NCBI GenBank assembly: GCA_007129225.1
Contig: SKVX01000147.1
Coordinates: forward strand, 1 to 7,076
Reading direction: 5' to 3'
Source of the DNA: Halomonas sp.
GTDB taxonomy: Bacteria > Pseudomonadota > Gammaproteobacteria > Pseudomonadales > Halomonadaceae
DNA length: 7,076 bases
Shown: positions 1 through 6,070 of the stretch, piece after piece
Layout of the letters: each line of letters starts with the position of its first letter
How positions within the stretch are numbered: position 1 is the stretch's first letter
Made by a program: the position numbers and the translations under genes
Notes under the pieces: generated by a model
Seen by the model: the letters and a program-made list of their open reading frames with translations, nothing else
Database searches by the model: none
What the model was told of the DNA's origin: nothing

Positions 1-1
1 G

Positions 2-61
2 CGAACCCGGGAGGGCTATCCCTCGCCGCGCCGGGCGGTGGTGATGGCCAACCGTCCGTGA
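2..61 (+). CDS. Possible C-terminal tail of a convergent gene (partial, 5' end outside window)
   Basis: The plus-strand frame starting at base 2 reads RTREGYPSPRRAVVMANRP and stops at TGA, followed at once by an in-frame TAG. Sixteen of its 19 codons end in G or C, the bias seen in the real genes here, and it stops just before a hairpin that could end transcription from both sides. The pattern of arginines, a YP pair, two more arginines and then a hydrophobic VVMA resembles the last strand of RimI-type GNAT acetyltransferases, but 19 residues are far too few to assign a function. It could equally be chance in GC-rich DNA. Confidence 0.27.
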   Translation, partial: RTREGYPSPRRAVVMANRP

Positions 62-64
62 TAG

Positions 65-89
65 CCAGCCACAGTATGTAAGCGGCTGG
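65..89. terminator. Hairpin downstream of the zinc peptidase gene, possible bidirectional terminator
   Basis: On the minus strand CCAGCCGC, a nine-base loop and GTGGCTGG form an eight-pair stem containing one G-U pair. It begins 13 bases after the peptidase stop codon. Neither side carries a clear run of T, so it is a weak intrinsic terminator at best. Its position between the peptidase stop and the possible convergent gene end fits a shared terminator. Confidence 0.4.
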
Positions 90-101
90 ATACCGGCCCC
101 A

Positions 102-776
102 TCAACGGCGCAGGATGACGAGCCACCTCCCCAGGTTCAGGATGCTGGCCAGCGATGCCGCCACGTAGGTAAAGGCGCAGGCGGTGAGCACATGCCGGGC
201 ACCCGGCATGTCGTAGGGAGGCACGTAGTCCGTCAGCAGCGGCAGGGCGCGCTGGAAGCTGGCATCGAATTCCACCGGCAGGGTCACCAGGTGCACCAGG
301 GCCGCCGTGCCGAAGCTGATCACCGCCGCCGCCACCACGATGGCGAGCCCCCCCGGCAGGCGCGTCAGAATGAACAGGAAGGGTGCCGCCATCATCAGCA
401 GTGCGCCGATTTTCTCGGCCTTCTGCGCCACACCCACCAGACGGGACCGGGCGATCAGTGGCGCATACCCCTGATGGTGCTGGATCGCATGCCCTACCTC
501 ATGGGCCGCTACCGTCACGGCGGTGAGGGAGCGCCCCTCGTAATGATCACGGGAGAGCCGCACCCGCCGCGCTTCAGGATCGTAGTGATCGCCCTGTTCG
601 GTCAGCTCCACCTGTACCCCCTCGATGCCCATTCGCCGCAGCAGGTGTTCGGCCAGTTCGGCGCCGGTCCCGGGATAGTCGTCCCGGCCCCGGGAGTGAC
701 GCGCCAGCACCCACTTGGCCCAGGCGTTGGGAAGCAGGAAGATGGCCAGCAGCATGGCGATCAGTAGCACGATCAT
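102..776 (-). CDS. Membrane-bound zinc metallopeptidase, YugP family (Peptidase_M48-related, DUF/PF04298 type)
   Basis: Predicted inner-membrane zinc-dependent protease of 224 residues, the usual size for YugP-type peptidases. What is seen: an N-terminal membrane segment (residues 1-20); a soluble part with the conserved PGTGAELAEHLL region (35-46); the zinc-binding HEVGH motif at 92-96, in the context AAHEVGHAIQHHQGY; further hydrophobic segments at about 123-140, 143-166 and 198-216; and the family motif PVEFDAS (167-173), whose acidic residue is a candidate third zinc ligand. The substrate is not known for this family; a role in membrane protein turnover is inference. I chose the ATG at 776 because the protein then begins directly with its membrane helix, as in relatives. 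A GTG at 806 would add ten residues (start MIGLAGVRPS), and the ribosome binding sites do not clearly decide between them (GGAG lies 11 bases upstream of the ATG). The gene lies 128 bases after the APP1-like gene on the same strand. Confidence 0.87.
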   Translation of the reverse strand: MIVLLIAMLLAIFLLPNAWAKWVLARHSRGRDDYPGTGAELAEHLLRRMGIEGVQVELTEQGDHYDPEARRVRLSRDHYEGRSLTAVTVAAHEVGHAIQHHQGYAPLIARSRLVGVAQKAEKIGALLMMAAPFLFILTRLPGGLAIVVAAAVISFGTAALVHLVTLPVEFDASFQRALPLLTDYVPPYDMPGARHVLTACAFTYVAASLASILNLGRWLVILRR

Positions 777-837
777 CGAGGGTCTCACTCCGGCAAGGCC
801 GATCACGGCGTCTCAGGATTGGACAAAGCGTACCAGA

Positions 838-877
838 GCGGGTTTCACGGCGCAGGATAGGCAGGGCTGAAACCCGC
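838..877. repeat. Perfect 10-bp inverted repeat between the APP1-like and zinc peptidase genes
   Basis: GCGGGTTTCA at 838-847 and TGAAACCCGC at 868-877 are perfect inverted copies separated by 20 bases. In RNA they form a 10-pair stem with a large loop. The element lies 28 bases after the APP1-like stop and 61 bases before the peptidase start. No T tract follows on either strand, so it is not a classic intrinsic terminator. It could be an RNA 3'-end stabiliser or attenuator, or an operator for the peptidase gene. Confidence 0.6.
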
Positions 878-904
878 ATGGCACGACCCAGCCCCGCTGC
901 CAGG

Positions 905-2014
905 CTAGTCCGAATCGTCGCAGGAGTCTCGACACACCGCCTGCAGCCCGCTCTCGGAGATGAACCCCCGGTTACGGGCATGCTTTGCCATCGCCACGCT
1001 ATCGGTGGCGAGCTGCAACTCGCAGTCGGTATGGGCGATCTCCTGTCGCAGGCCATCGATGGCGCGCTCGCGGTCTGCCTGGCTGTCGATGCGGCGGATG
1101 TAGACGGCCTTCACCCGCCCCGGATGCTCCTTGACGATGCGGGTGTAGACTTCGGGATCATGCTGGCCACTGTCGCCGATCAGCACGCAGGGCAAGTCTT
1201 CGAACAGGTCCAGCATGCGGGTTATCAAGGCGTACTTGTGCTCTTCGGCGCGGCGCGGCCAGGGCTTTCGCCAGGTGATCCCCCACTCACGCAGGAACAG
1301 AATCGGCCCCACCGGGATGTCATTGATCTGGAAGAACTCCTCGAGCATTTCGTAGATGCTCCAGGGGCCCCGCGACACATACAGGATCGGGCGGCGGGCC
1401 GCTTCACTCTCGCCAACATAGAGCGCCTGGTAGAAGGCGGCCACGCCGGGGAAGGCGGTTCGCTGATGCGCCGGCTTGACGAACAGCCGGTAGAGCATCC
1501 GCAGCTTGTTCGCCACGCCGGTATACATCACCGTGTCATCGATATCGCTGATGACCAGCAGGTCGGTGTCTTCCGGAGGAATATAGACATCGGTGAAGCT
1601 GTGGATGGGCTCCGCCCCGTCATGAGTCACGACGTGAAGGTCGGCGCGATGCCATGAGGTATCCAGGGGCAGCGGGGTATGCAGCGGTATCTTCGCATTG
1701 AAATAGCCGTCGCGATCCGTGGTCACGGTGATGTCGTTGCCACCGAGGGTGACATGTACCTTCACATCCGGCAGCCCGCGCCGCACGACTCGTCGTGCCA
1801 CATCAGCGATATCACGCAGGGCGCCATAGCGAGGAATGATACGGCCCAGGCCCGCCTGGCGAAAAACACGCCCCATCAGGAATGCCTCCCGGATGGAGCC
1901 ATAGCCACGATAGGGGTGCACGACGGCACCGCCACGGCCGCGATCGCTCTTCATCGGCCTGGCAATGGCGCGAAGCAGGCGACGAATCCTTCTCGGGGAT
2001 TGGCGAGGCGCCAT
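905..2014 (-). CDS. APP1-type (DUF2183) HAD-like phosphatase
   Basis: A 369-residue protein of the family named after yeast App1, an Mg2+-dependent phosphatidate phosphatase. Activity of the bacterial members is mostly untested, so phosphatidate as substrate is inference. What is seen: a basic N-terminus (residues 1-25); a beta-rich region at about 80-145 (VKVHVTLGGNDITV, TDRDGYFNAKIP); then the catalytic domain. This has motif I DIDDT at 157-161 (nucleophile D157, acid D159), motif II YVSRGPWS at 212-219, a candidate motif III lysine at K260, and motif IV GDSGQHDPEVY at 280-290. All key HAD positions are present, so it should be active. There is no signal peptide or clear membrane helix, which suggests the cytoplasm. 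The ATG at 2014 has no good ribosome binding site of its own, but overlaps the stop of a 16-codon frame with a strong one (TGATG). M21 at 1954 is an alternative start. The zinc peptidase gene follows on the same strand. Confidence 0.9.
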   Translation of the reverse strand: MAPRQSPRRIRRLLRAIARPMKSDRGRGGAVVHPYRGYGSIREAFLMGRVFRQAGLGRIIPRYGALRDIADVARRVVRRGLPDVKVHVTLGGNDITVTTDRDGYFNAKIPLHTPLPLDTSWHRADLHVVTHDGAEPIHSFTDVYIPPEDTDLLVISDIDDTVMYTGVANKLRMLYRLFVKPAHQRTAFPGVAAFYQALYVGESEAARRPILYVSRGPWSIYEMLEEFFQINDIPVGPILFLREWGITWRKPWPRRAEEHKYALITRMLDLFEDLPCVLIGDSGQHDPEVYTRIVKEHPGRVKAVYIRRIDSQADRERAIDGLRQEIAHTDCELQLATDSVAMAKHARNRGFISESGLQAVCRDSCDDSD

Positions 2015-2064
2015 CAGGCGACGTACCCGGACTGCGATCTCGGTTCACTCAGTTCGACCTGCAT
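2014..2064 (-). CDS. 16-codon leader frame overlapping the APP1-like start
   Basis: The ATG at 2064 opens a frame reading MQVELSEPRSQSGYVA whose TGA stop shares its last base with the ATG of the APP1-like gene (TGATG). GGGAG at 2072-2076 sits seven bases upstream, the best ribosome binding site in this neighbourhood, whereas the downstream ATG lacks one. The arrangement fits a coupling leader peptide whose termination delivers ribosomes to the phosphatase start. The alternative is that this is the true N-terminus of the phosphatase, separated by a frameshift (sequence error or mutation). I do not recognise the peptide and have no evidence that it has a function of its own. Confidence 0.4.
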   Translation of the reverse strand: MQVELSEPRSQSGYVA

Positions 2065-2265
2065 GACGACTCTCCCTGTCCAGCCCATGTGACACCGGCC
2101 TGCGCTGTGTGCCTTGTCGCTGACCAGCCAACGGCAGGTTTACTGGCCAGTGTGGCGCATTGCGCACCGAGTTCAAAGCAGACGGTGACCTCGAACAGGG
2201 GGCTCCACGCCGACCCAGCCTGAAACGGGCCTCCGACCCATTGGGCTGGAAAAGCCAATCGGCAG

Positions 2266-2302
2266 CCGAACGAACGAAGCCCCGCTATATTAGCAGGGCT
2301 TC
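2266..2302 (-). terminator. Intrinsic-type terminator after cysN
   Basis: The hairpin spans 2276-2302, starting 21 bases after the cysN stop. On the minus strand the arms GAAGCCC and GGGCTTC form seven pairs, extended by a T-G pair and GCT/AGC to an 11-pair stem around the loop AATAT. The tail reads GTTCGTTCGG, only moderately T-rich, so termination may be incomplete. It separates the cysDN unit from the APP1-like gene. Confidence 0.7.
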
Positions 2303-2323
2303 GAAGACAGCAGGATGACGCGA

Positions 2324-3766
2324 TCAGCGTGTCAGCAGGTCGCGCACGTCCTTCGCCTCCCAGTGGGGGAAGTGCTTGCGCACCAGCGCGTTAAGATCCG
2401 CCTCGAAGGCCGCCCAGTCAACCTCGCCGCTCGGCTTCGCATCGACATCGACGATAGCGCGAATCATCCCCGCCCCCACGGTGACATTGGTCAGCCGGTC
2501 GATGACGATGAAACTGCCGGTACCGGGACTCTGCTCGTAGGGATCCAAGGCCACCTCGGCGGTCAGCTCGACGCGGCAGCGGGCGATGGCATTGAGCTCG
2601 AGCTGGTCGGTACCGTGCCGCTCCAGGGTGTTGACATCCACCTGGTGATGAATGGCGCCTATCTGGCCGGAGACCGAGTGCCCTGCCAGGCGAATATCCA
2701 CCTGCCGGCCCGGCGCCAGGGGCTGATCGTGCATCCAGACGATATCGGCATCGAAGCGGTTGGATAGGGCAATATCGGTATCCTCGGCGACGATCCAATC
2801 GCCGCGGGAGATATCGAGCTCGTCTTCCAGGGTGATGGTGACCGCCTGGCCCGGCCAGGCCGCGTCCAGGTCGCCGTCGAAGGTGACGACCCGCTCGATG
2901 CGGCTGGTCTTGCCCGAGGGCAGCACCTTGACCCCAAGGCCGGGGCGCAGCACACCCGCCTCCAGGGTGCCGGCATAGCCGCGGAAATCCAGGTTCGGAC
3001 GGTTGACGTACTGCACCGGAAAGCGCAGGTCTACCACGTTGCGATCGCGCGACACCTCGACGGTTTCCAGCAACTCCAGCAGGGCCGGGCCGGGCTTGCC
3101 ATCCAGCATGTACCAGGGCGAGCGATCGCTGCGGTTGACCACGTTGTCCCCCTCCAGTGCCGAGATCGGCACGAAGCGGATGTCTGTGGCCGACAACTGC
3201 TCGGCGAATCGGCGATAGTCAGCCACGATCTCGTTGAAGCGTGCCTCGTCGAAGCCCACCAGGTCCATCTTGTTGACCGCGATCACCAGGTGCTTGATGC
3301 CCAGCAGGTCGGCGATGAAGCTGTGCCGCCGGGTCTGGGTCTGCACTCCATAACGGGCATCGATCAGGATGATCGCCAGGCTGGCGTTCGATGCCCCGGT
3401 CGCCATGTTGCGGGTGTACTGCTCGTGCCCTGGAGTGTCGGCGATGATGAACTTGCGCTTGTCGGTGGAGAAGAAGCGGTAGGCCACATCGATGGTGATG
3501 CCCTGCTCGCGCTCGGACTGCAGGCCATCGACCAGCAGCGCCAGGTCCACAGCTTCGCCGGTGGTGCCGCTCTTCTTCGAGTCCCGGGTGATGGCCGCCA
3601 GGTGGTCATCGAAGATCATCTTGGAGTCATGCAGCAATCGGCCGATCAGGGTCGACTTGCCGTCGTCGACGCTGCCGCAGGTGATGAAGCGCAGCAGGTC
3701 CTTGTTCTCGTGCTCGTGCAGGTACTGATCGATGTTCTCGGCGATCAGGTTGGACTGGTGTGACAT
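2324..3766 (-). CDS. cysN: Sulfate adenylyltransferase subunit 1 (ATP sulfurylase GTPase subunit) CysN
   Basis: CysN is the regulatory GTPase of ATP sulfurylase. It couples GTP hydrolysis to the CysD-catalysed formation of adenosine 5'-phosphosulfate from sulfate and ATP, the first step of assimilatory sulfate reduction in the cytoplasm. The 480 residues match the E. coli protein (about 475). Visible GTPase motifs: P-loop GSVDDGKST at 31-39, DTPGHEQY at 110-117, NKMD at 165-168 and SALEG at 202-206, followed by EF-Tu-like beta-barrel domains including a VNRP motif. The protein ends after these domains, so no APS kinase (CysC) is fused and that activity must be encoded elsewhere. The ATG overlaps the cysD stop by one base (TAATG), and GAGGGG lies eight bases upstream inside the end of cysD, so the two genes are cotranscribed and probably translationally coupled. 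The same frame stays open far upstream through cysD, but homology begins at this ATG. Confidence 0.97.
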   Translation of the reverse strand: MSHQSNLIAENIDQYLHEHENKDLLRFITCGSVDDGKSTLIGRLLHDSKMIFDDHLAAITRDSKKSGTTGEAVDLALLVDGLQSEREQGITIDVAYRFFSTDKRKFIIADTPGHEQYTRNMATGASNASLAIILIDARYGVQTQTRRHSFIADLLGIKHLVIAVNKMDLVGFDEARFNEIVADYRRFAEQLSATDIRFVPISALEGDNVVNRSDRSPWYMLDGKPGPALLELLETVEVSRDRNVVDLRFPVQYVNRPNLDFRGYAGTLEAGVLRPGLGVKVLPSGKTSRIERVVTFDGDLDAAWPGQAVTITLEDELDISRGDWIVAEDTDIALSNRFDADIVWMHDQPLAPGRQVDIRLAGHSVSGQIGAIHHQVDVNTLERHGTDQLELNAIARCRVELTAEVALDPYEQSPGTGSFIVIDRLTNVTVGAGMIRAIVDVDAKPSGEVDWAAFEADLNALVRKHFPHWEAKDVRDLLTR

Positions 3767-4740
3767 TAGAAGTACCCCTCGCGCTTCTTCTTCTCCATGG
3801 AGCCCGCCTGGTCGTGGTCGATGGCGCGGCCACTGCGCTCGCTGGTGCGGGTGAGCAGCATCTCCTGGATGATCTCGGGCAACGTATCGGCCTTGGACTC
3901 CACCGCACCGGTCAGCGGATAGCAGCCCAGGGTCCGGAAGCGCACCCACTTCTCCTCGGGCACCTCGCCGGGTGCCAGCGGCAGACGCTCGTCGTCGACC
4001 ATCACCAGCATGCCGTCGCGCTCCACCACCGGCCGAGGCGCGGCGTAGTAGAGCGGCACGATGGGGATCTGCTCCAGATGGATGTACTGCCAGATGTCCA
4101 GCTCGGTCCAGTTGGAGAGCGGGAAGGCACGAATCGACTCGCCCTTGTTGATCCGGGCGTTGTAGAGATTCCACAGCTCCGGACGCTGGTTCTTGGGGTC
4201 CCAGCGGTGGAACCTGTCACGGAATGAGAATACCCGCTCCTTGGCACGGCTGGCCTCCTCATCGCGCCGAGCACCGCCGAAGGCGGCATCGAAGCCGTGC
4301 TTGTCCAGCGCCTGCTTGAGCGCCTGTGTCTTCATCACGTCGGTATAGCCACTGGAGCCGTGGTCGAAGGGGTTGATGCCGGCCGCACGCCCCTCTTCGT
4401 TGATGTGCTCGATCAGCTCCATGCCCACCTCCGCTGCCATGCGATCGCGGAACTCGATCATCTCGCGGAACTTCCAGGTGGTATTGATGTGCATCAGCGG
4501 GAACGGCGGCGGCCCGGGATAAAAGGCCTTGCGCGCCAGGTGCAGCATCACCGAGGAGTCCTTGCCGATGGAGTAGAGCATGACCGGATTGCTGAATTCC
4601 GCCGCCACCTCGCGAAGGATATGGATGGACTCGGCTTCCAACTGCTGGAGATGGGTCAGGCGCTGGGGCGAAAGAGACGCCGGCGTCGTTGCGGCAGCCT
4701 GGGCGACCGGCTCGCGCGCGGGTGCATGAAGACTAGTCAT
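3766..4740 (-). CDS. cysD: Sulfate adenylyltransferase subunit 2 CysD
   Basis: Catalytic subunit of ATP sulfurylase, forming adenosine 5'-phosphosulfate and pyrophosphate together with CysN. It belongs to the N-type ATP pyrophosphatase superfamily. Seen in the 324 residues: a family start RLTHLQQLEAESIHILREV (27-45), the modified PP-loop SIGKDSS at 57-63, HINTTWKFREM at 84-94, GGARRDEE at 155-162, FSFRDRFHRWDPKNQRPELW at 171-190, FPLSNWTELDIWQYI at 206-220, and the family C-terminus MEKKKREGYF. Compared with E. coli CysD (302 residues) there is a low-complexity Ala/Pro-rich extension of about 22 residues at the N-terminus. I chose the ATG at 4740. A TTG at 4764 is in frame but less likely, because it lies inside the leader hairpin. 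Position 86 is Asn where E. coli and Pseudomonas CysD have Asp (HVDT). Expression is probably under sulfur-starvation control (CysB), which is inference. Confidence 0.96.
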   Translation of the reverse strand: MTSLHAPAREPVAQAAATTPASLSPQRLTHLQQLEAESIHILREVAAEFSNPVMLYSIGKDSSVMLHLARKAFYPGPPPFPLMHINTTWKFREMIEFRDRMAAEVGMELIEHINEEGRAAGINPFDHGSSGYTDVMKTQALKQALDKHGFDAAFGGARRDEEASRAKERVFSFRDRFHRWDPKNQRPELWNLYNARINKGESIRAFPLSNWTELDIWQYIHLEQIPIVPLYYAAPRPVVERDGMLVMVDDERLPLAPGEVPEEKWVRFRTLGCYPLTGAVESKADTLPEIIQEMLLTRTSERSGRAIDHDQAGSMEKKKREGYF

Positions 4741-4748
4741 CGGCCCGG

Positions 4749-4788
4749 GTACCTCGCATGACAAAGGGCAATAAGGATCATGCGGTAC
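4749..4788 (-). promoter_or_regulatory. Bulged hairpin in the cysD leader enclosing the likely ribosome binding site
   Basis: On the minus strand GTACCGCATGA (4788-4778) pairs with TCATGC, a two-base GA bulge and GGTAC (4761-4749): six plus five pairs around a 16-base loop. The only ribosome-binding-like sequence before the cysD ATG, GAGG at 4755-4752, lies in the bulge and the lower stem. Folding could therefore limit cysD translation. As DNA, the same repeat could be an operator just downstream of the proposed promoter. The pairing is seen directly; the regulatory role is inference. Confidence 0.45.
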
Positions 4789-4805
4789 AGGTTAACGCCG
4801 GAACC

Positions 4806-4834
4806 ATAATAACGTAAAAGAATGATTGCCTATC
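4806..4834 (-). promoter_or_regulatory. Putative cysD promoter (good -10, poor -35)
   Basis: TATTAT at 4811-4806 matches the -10 consensus at five of six positions and would place the RNA start near 4799, about 58 bases before the cysD ATG. No good -35 is spaced correctly; the nearest candidate, TAGGCA at 4832-4827, matches four of six with a short 15-base spacer. A weak -35 in an AT-rich stretch (about 4807-4845) is what an activator-dependent promoter such as a CysB-controlled one would look like. I could not recognise a specific CysB site. Confidence 0.4.
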
Positions 4835-4866
4835 TTTTTAGTCGATATGCGCATAACGCTGCGCTA

Positions 4867-5589
4867 TCACAGATCGACACGCTCCACCCAGGTCAACCAC
4901 TCACCGTCGGTCAGATCCATGATGCGATAGCCGGGGCGCGAGGCCTCGTCGATGGCGAAATCGACCGAGCCGGGCAGGAACTGGTCAGTGGTGGATGGGG
5001 TGCCGTAGACGGCAACCCCCTGCCGCTGAGCGGCCAGCGCCTGGTGAATGTGGCCGCAAAGGATCACCCTCACCTGGGGAAAGTCCGCCAGTACCCGCCA
5101 CAGCGCGTCGCGGTCCTTTAGGCCGATGGCATCGAGCCATTCCGAGCCCAGGACAAGCGGCGGGTGATGCATCACCAGCAGCGTGGGCCGGTCATCCGCC
5201 TCGAAGCGCTCCACCAGATCGGCAAGACGCGACTCCCCCACTTCGCCATGGGCGTGGCCAGGCACGCAGGTATCCAGCACCAGCAGGCGCCAGCCGCCGA
5301 GCTCGACCTCACCGTGGATCGCCTTGACCGCTTGCATCAACTGCGGCTGGTCGTGGTTGCCGGCCAACCAGTACCAGGGGCAGCTCAGGCGGGACAACAC
5401 CCCATGGGCCAGCTCATAGGAGGCCGCGGACTCATCCTGACTGATATCCCCGCTGACCAGGACCAGGTCCGGACGTTCGCCGATGGCGGCGTCCACGACC
5501 GCCTCGAGCTGGCGCAGGGGAAAGCCGGCCCGGGAGGGCGCAAGAGGGTCGGCATGGAGGTGGCAGTCGGTAATTTGGACAAGGCGCAT
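4867..5589 (-). CDS. cpdA: Metallophosphoesterase, 3',5'-cyclic-AMP phosphodiesterase CpdA family
   Basis: Predicted class III cyclic nucleotide phosphodiesterase hydrolysing cAMP to AMP in the cytoplasm, which would lower CRP-type signalling. The 240 residues carry all metal-site blocks of the calcineurin-like fold: D-x-H in TDCHLHAD (D8, H10), GDIS (D48), GNHD (77-80), HHPP (141-144) and GHIH (179-182), followed by the CpdA-like TPSTTDQF at 198-205. It is shorter than E. coli CpdA (about 275) because it lacks both the N-terminal lead and the C-terminal tail. The cAMP specificity rests on family resemblance and on the nudF-yqiB-cpdA order; another phosphodiester substrate is possible. The ATG at 5589 lies 33 bases after yqiB and has only a weak ribosome binding site. 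It overlaps the stop of a five-codon frame (MSELP) starting at 5606, so reinitiation after yqiB is possible. Confidence 0.9.
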   Translation of the reverse strand: MRLVQITDCHLHADPLAPSRAGFPLRQLEAVVDAAIGERPDLVLVSGDISQDESAASYELAHGVLSRLSCPWYWLAGNHDQPQLMQAVKAIHGEVELGGWRLLVLDTCVPGHAHGEVGESRLADLVERFEADDRPTLLVMHHPPLVLGSEWLDAIGLKDRDALWRVLADFPQVRVILCGHIHQALAAQRQGVAVYGTPSTTDQFLPGSVDFAIDEASRPGYRIMDLTDGEWLTWVERVDL

Positions 5590-5622
5590 CAGGGCAGCTC
5601 GCTCATCAAGGTAACGCCCTCT

Positions 5623-6069
5623 TCAAGGCAGTTCGGGCAGGTCGGCGGGGTGGCCATGGGCCAGGCCATGGGCCAGCCACTCGCCAAGGAAGCGATTGAG
5701 CTGCAGCTTTTCGTCGGGCTGGAACATGCGCAGGTTGGGGTAGCGGTAGCGGCCGTCGAAGTGGCGCTCGCGCTGAAAATCGGTGACCTCGGCCATGCGT
5801 ACGTCATGATAGAGATGCACCCGCATGCGCGGCGGCTCGATGATCCCCTCCATGAGACCGCTCTGGGTGACCCGCACCATGGTGGTATAGGGCGCCTGCT
5901 CGAGCACCTCCAGATGCAGGACGCCGAAGCGGCCGTTGCGCCCGGTCAACTCCAGCTGACGGGTCTCGCCCACCCCCAGGTCGCCGAGCAGCCGGATCAG
6001 GCGCAGGTAGTTGGCACTGCATTCACCCTGCAGACTCTTCAGATCGGTCACATAGGCGGTTCTAGCCAC
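5623..6069 (-). CDS. yqiB: DUF1249 family protein YqiB
   Basis: A 148-residue cytoplasmic protein of unknown biochemical role, recognised by its resemblance to E. coli YqiB. Shared features are an N-terminal region with NYLRLIRLL (20-28), YTTMVRVTQ (61-69), the conserved MRVHLYHDVRMAEV (82-95), and the C-terminal block YRYPNLRMFQPDEKLQLNRF (108-127) followed by LGEWL (128-132). There are no signal peptide or membrane segments. It starts with GTG at 6069, one base after the nudF stop. The choice is supported by a near-perfect AAGGAGGT ribosome binding site ending four bases upstream of the start; the next in-frame GTG (codon 7) would be much too far from it. The gene lies between nudF and cpdA as in many gammaproteobacteria. 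Near the C-terminus a 12-base tandem repeat duplicates Leu-Ala-His-Gly (residues 132-139), where E. coli has a single copy. Confidence 0.92.
   Translation of the reverse strand: MARTAYVTDLKSLQGECSANYLRLIRLLGDLGVGETRQLELTGRNGRFGVLHLEVLEQAPYTTMVRVTQSGLMEGIIEPPRMRVHLYHDVRMAEVTDFQRERHFDGRYRYPNLRMFQPDEKLQLNRFLGEWLAHGLAHGHPADLPELP
5652..5676. repeat. Tandem 12-base direct repeat inside yqiB
   Basis: GCCATGGGCCAG occurs twice back to back (5653-5664 and 5665-5676), with one further matching base on the left. In yqiB it encodes LAHG twice. The unit length is a multiple of three, so the frame is kept. It looks like a recent slippage duplication in the C-terminal region. Confidence 0.9.
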
Positions 6070-6070
6070 G

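Noticed and set aside
16..102. Minus-strand 28-codon frame whose ATG overlaps the peptidase stop (TGATG)
   Set aside because: It has no good ribosome binding site, mixed codon usage, runs through a predicted hairpin and resembles nothing known.
878..1657. Plus-strand open frame of 259 codons
   Set aside because: It is antisense to the APP1-like gene, whose catalytic motifs are intact; the plus-strand translation shows no domain.
2049..2258. Minus-strand 69-codon frame in the gap before the APP1-like gene
   Set aside because: It begins with TTG without a ribosome binding site, has no recognisable features, and overlaps the leader frame that is better supported.
3767..4174. Upstream extension of the cysN frame, giving 616 residues
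   Set aside because: The extra residues overlap cysD in another frame and look like shadow translation. CysN homology starts at the ATG at 3766, which has a good ribosome binding site.
4846..4855. Palindrome TATGCGCATA after cpdA as a terminator
   Set aside because: The stem is short with no loop space in its perfect part and no T tract on the minus strand follows it; at most a short protein-binding site.
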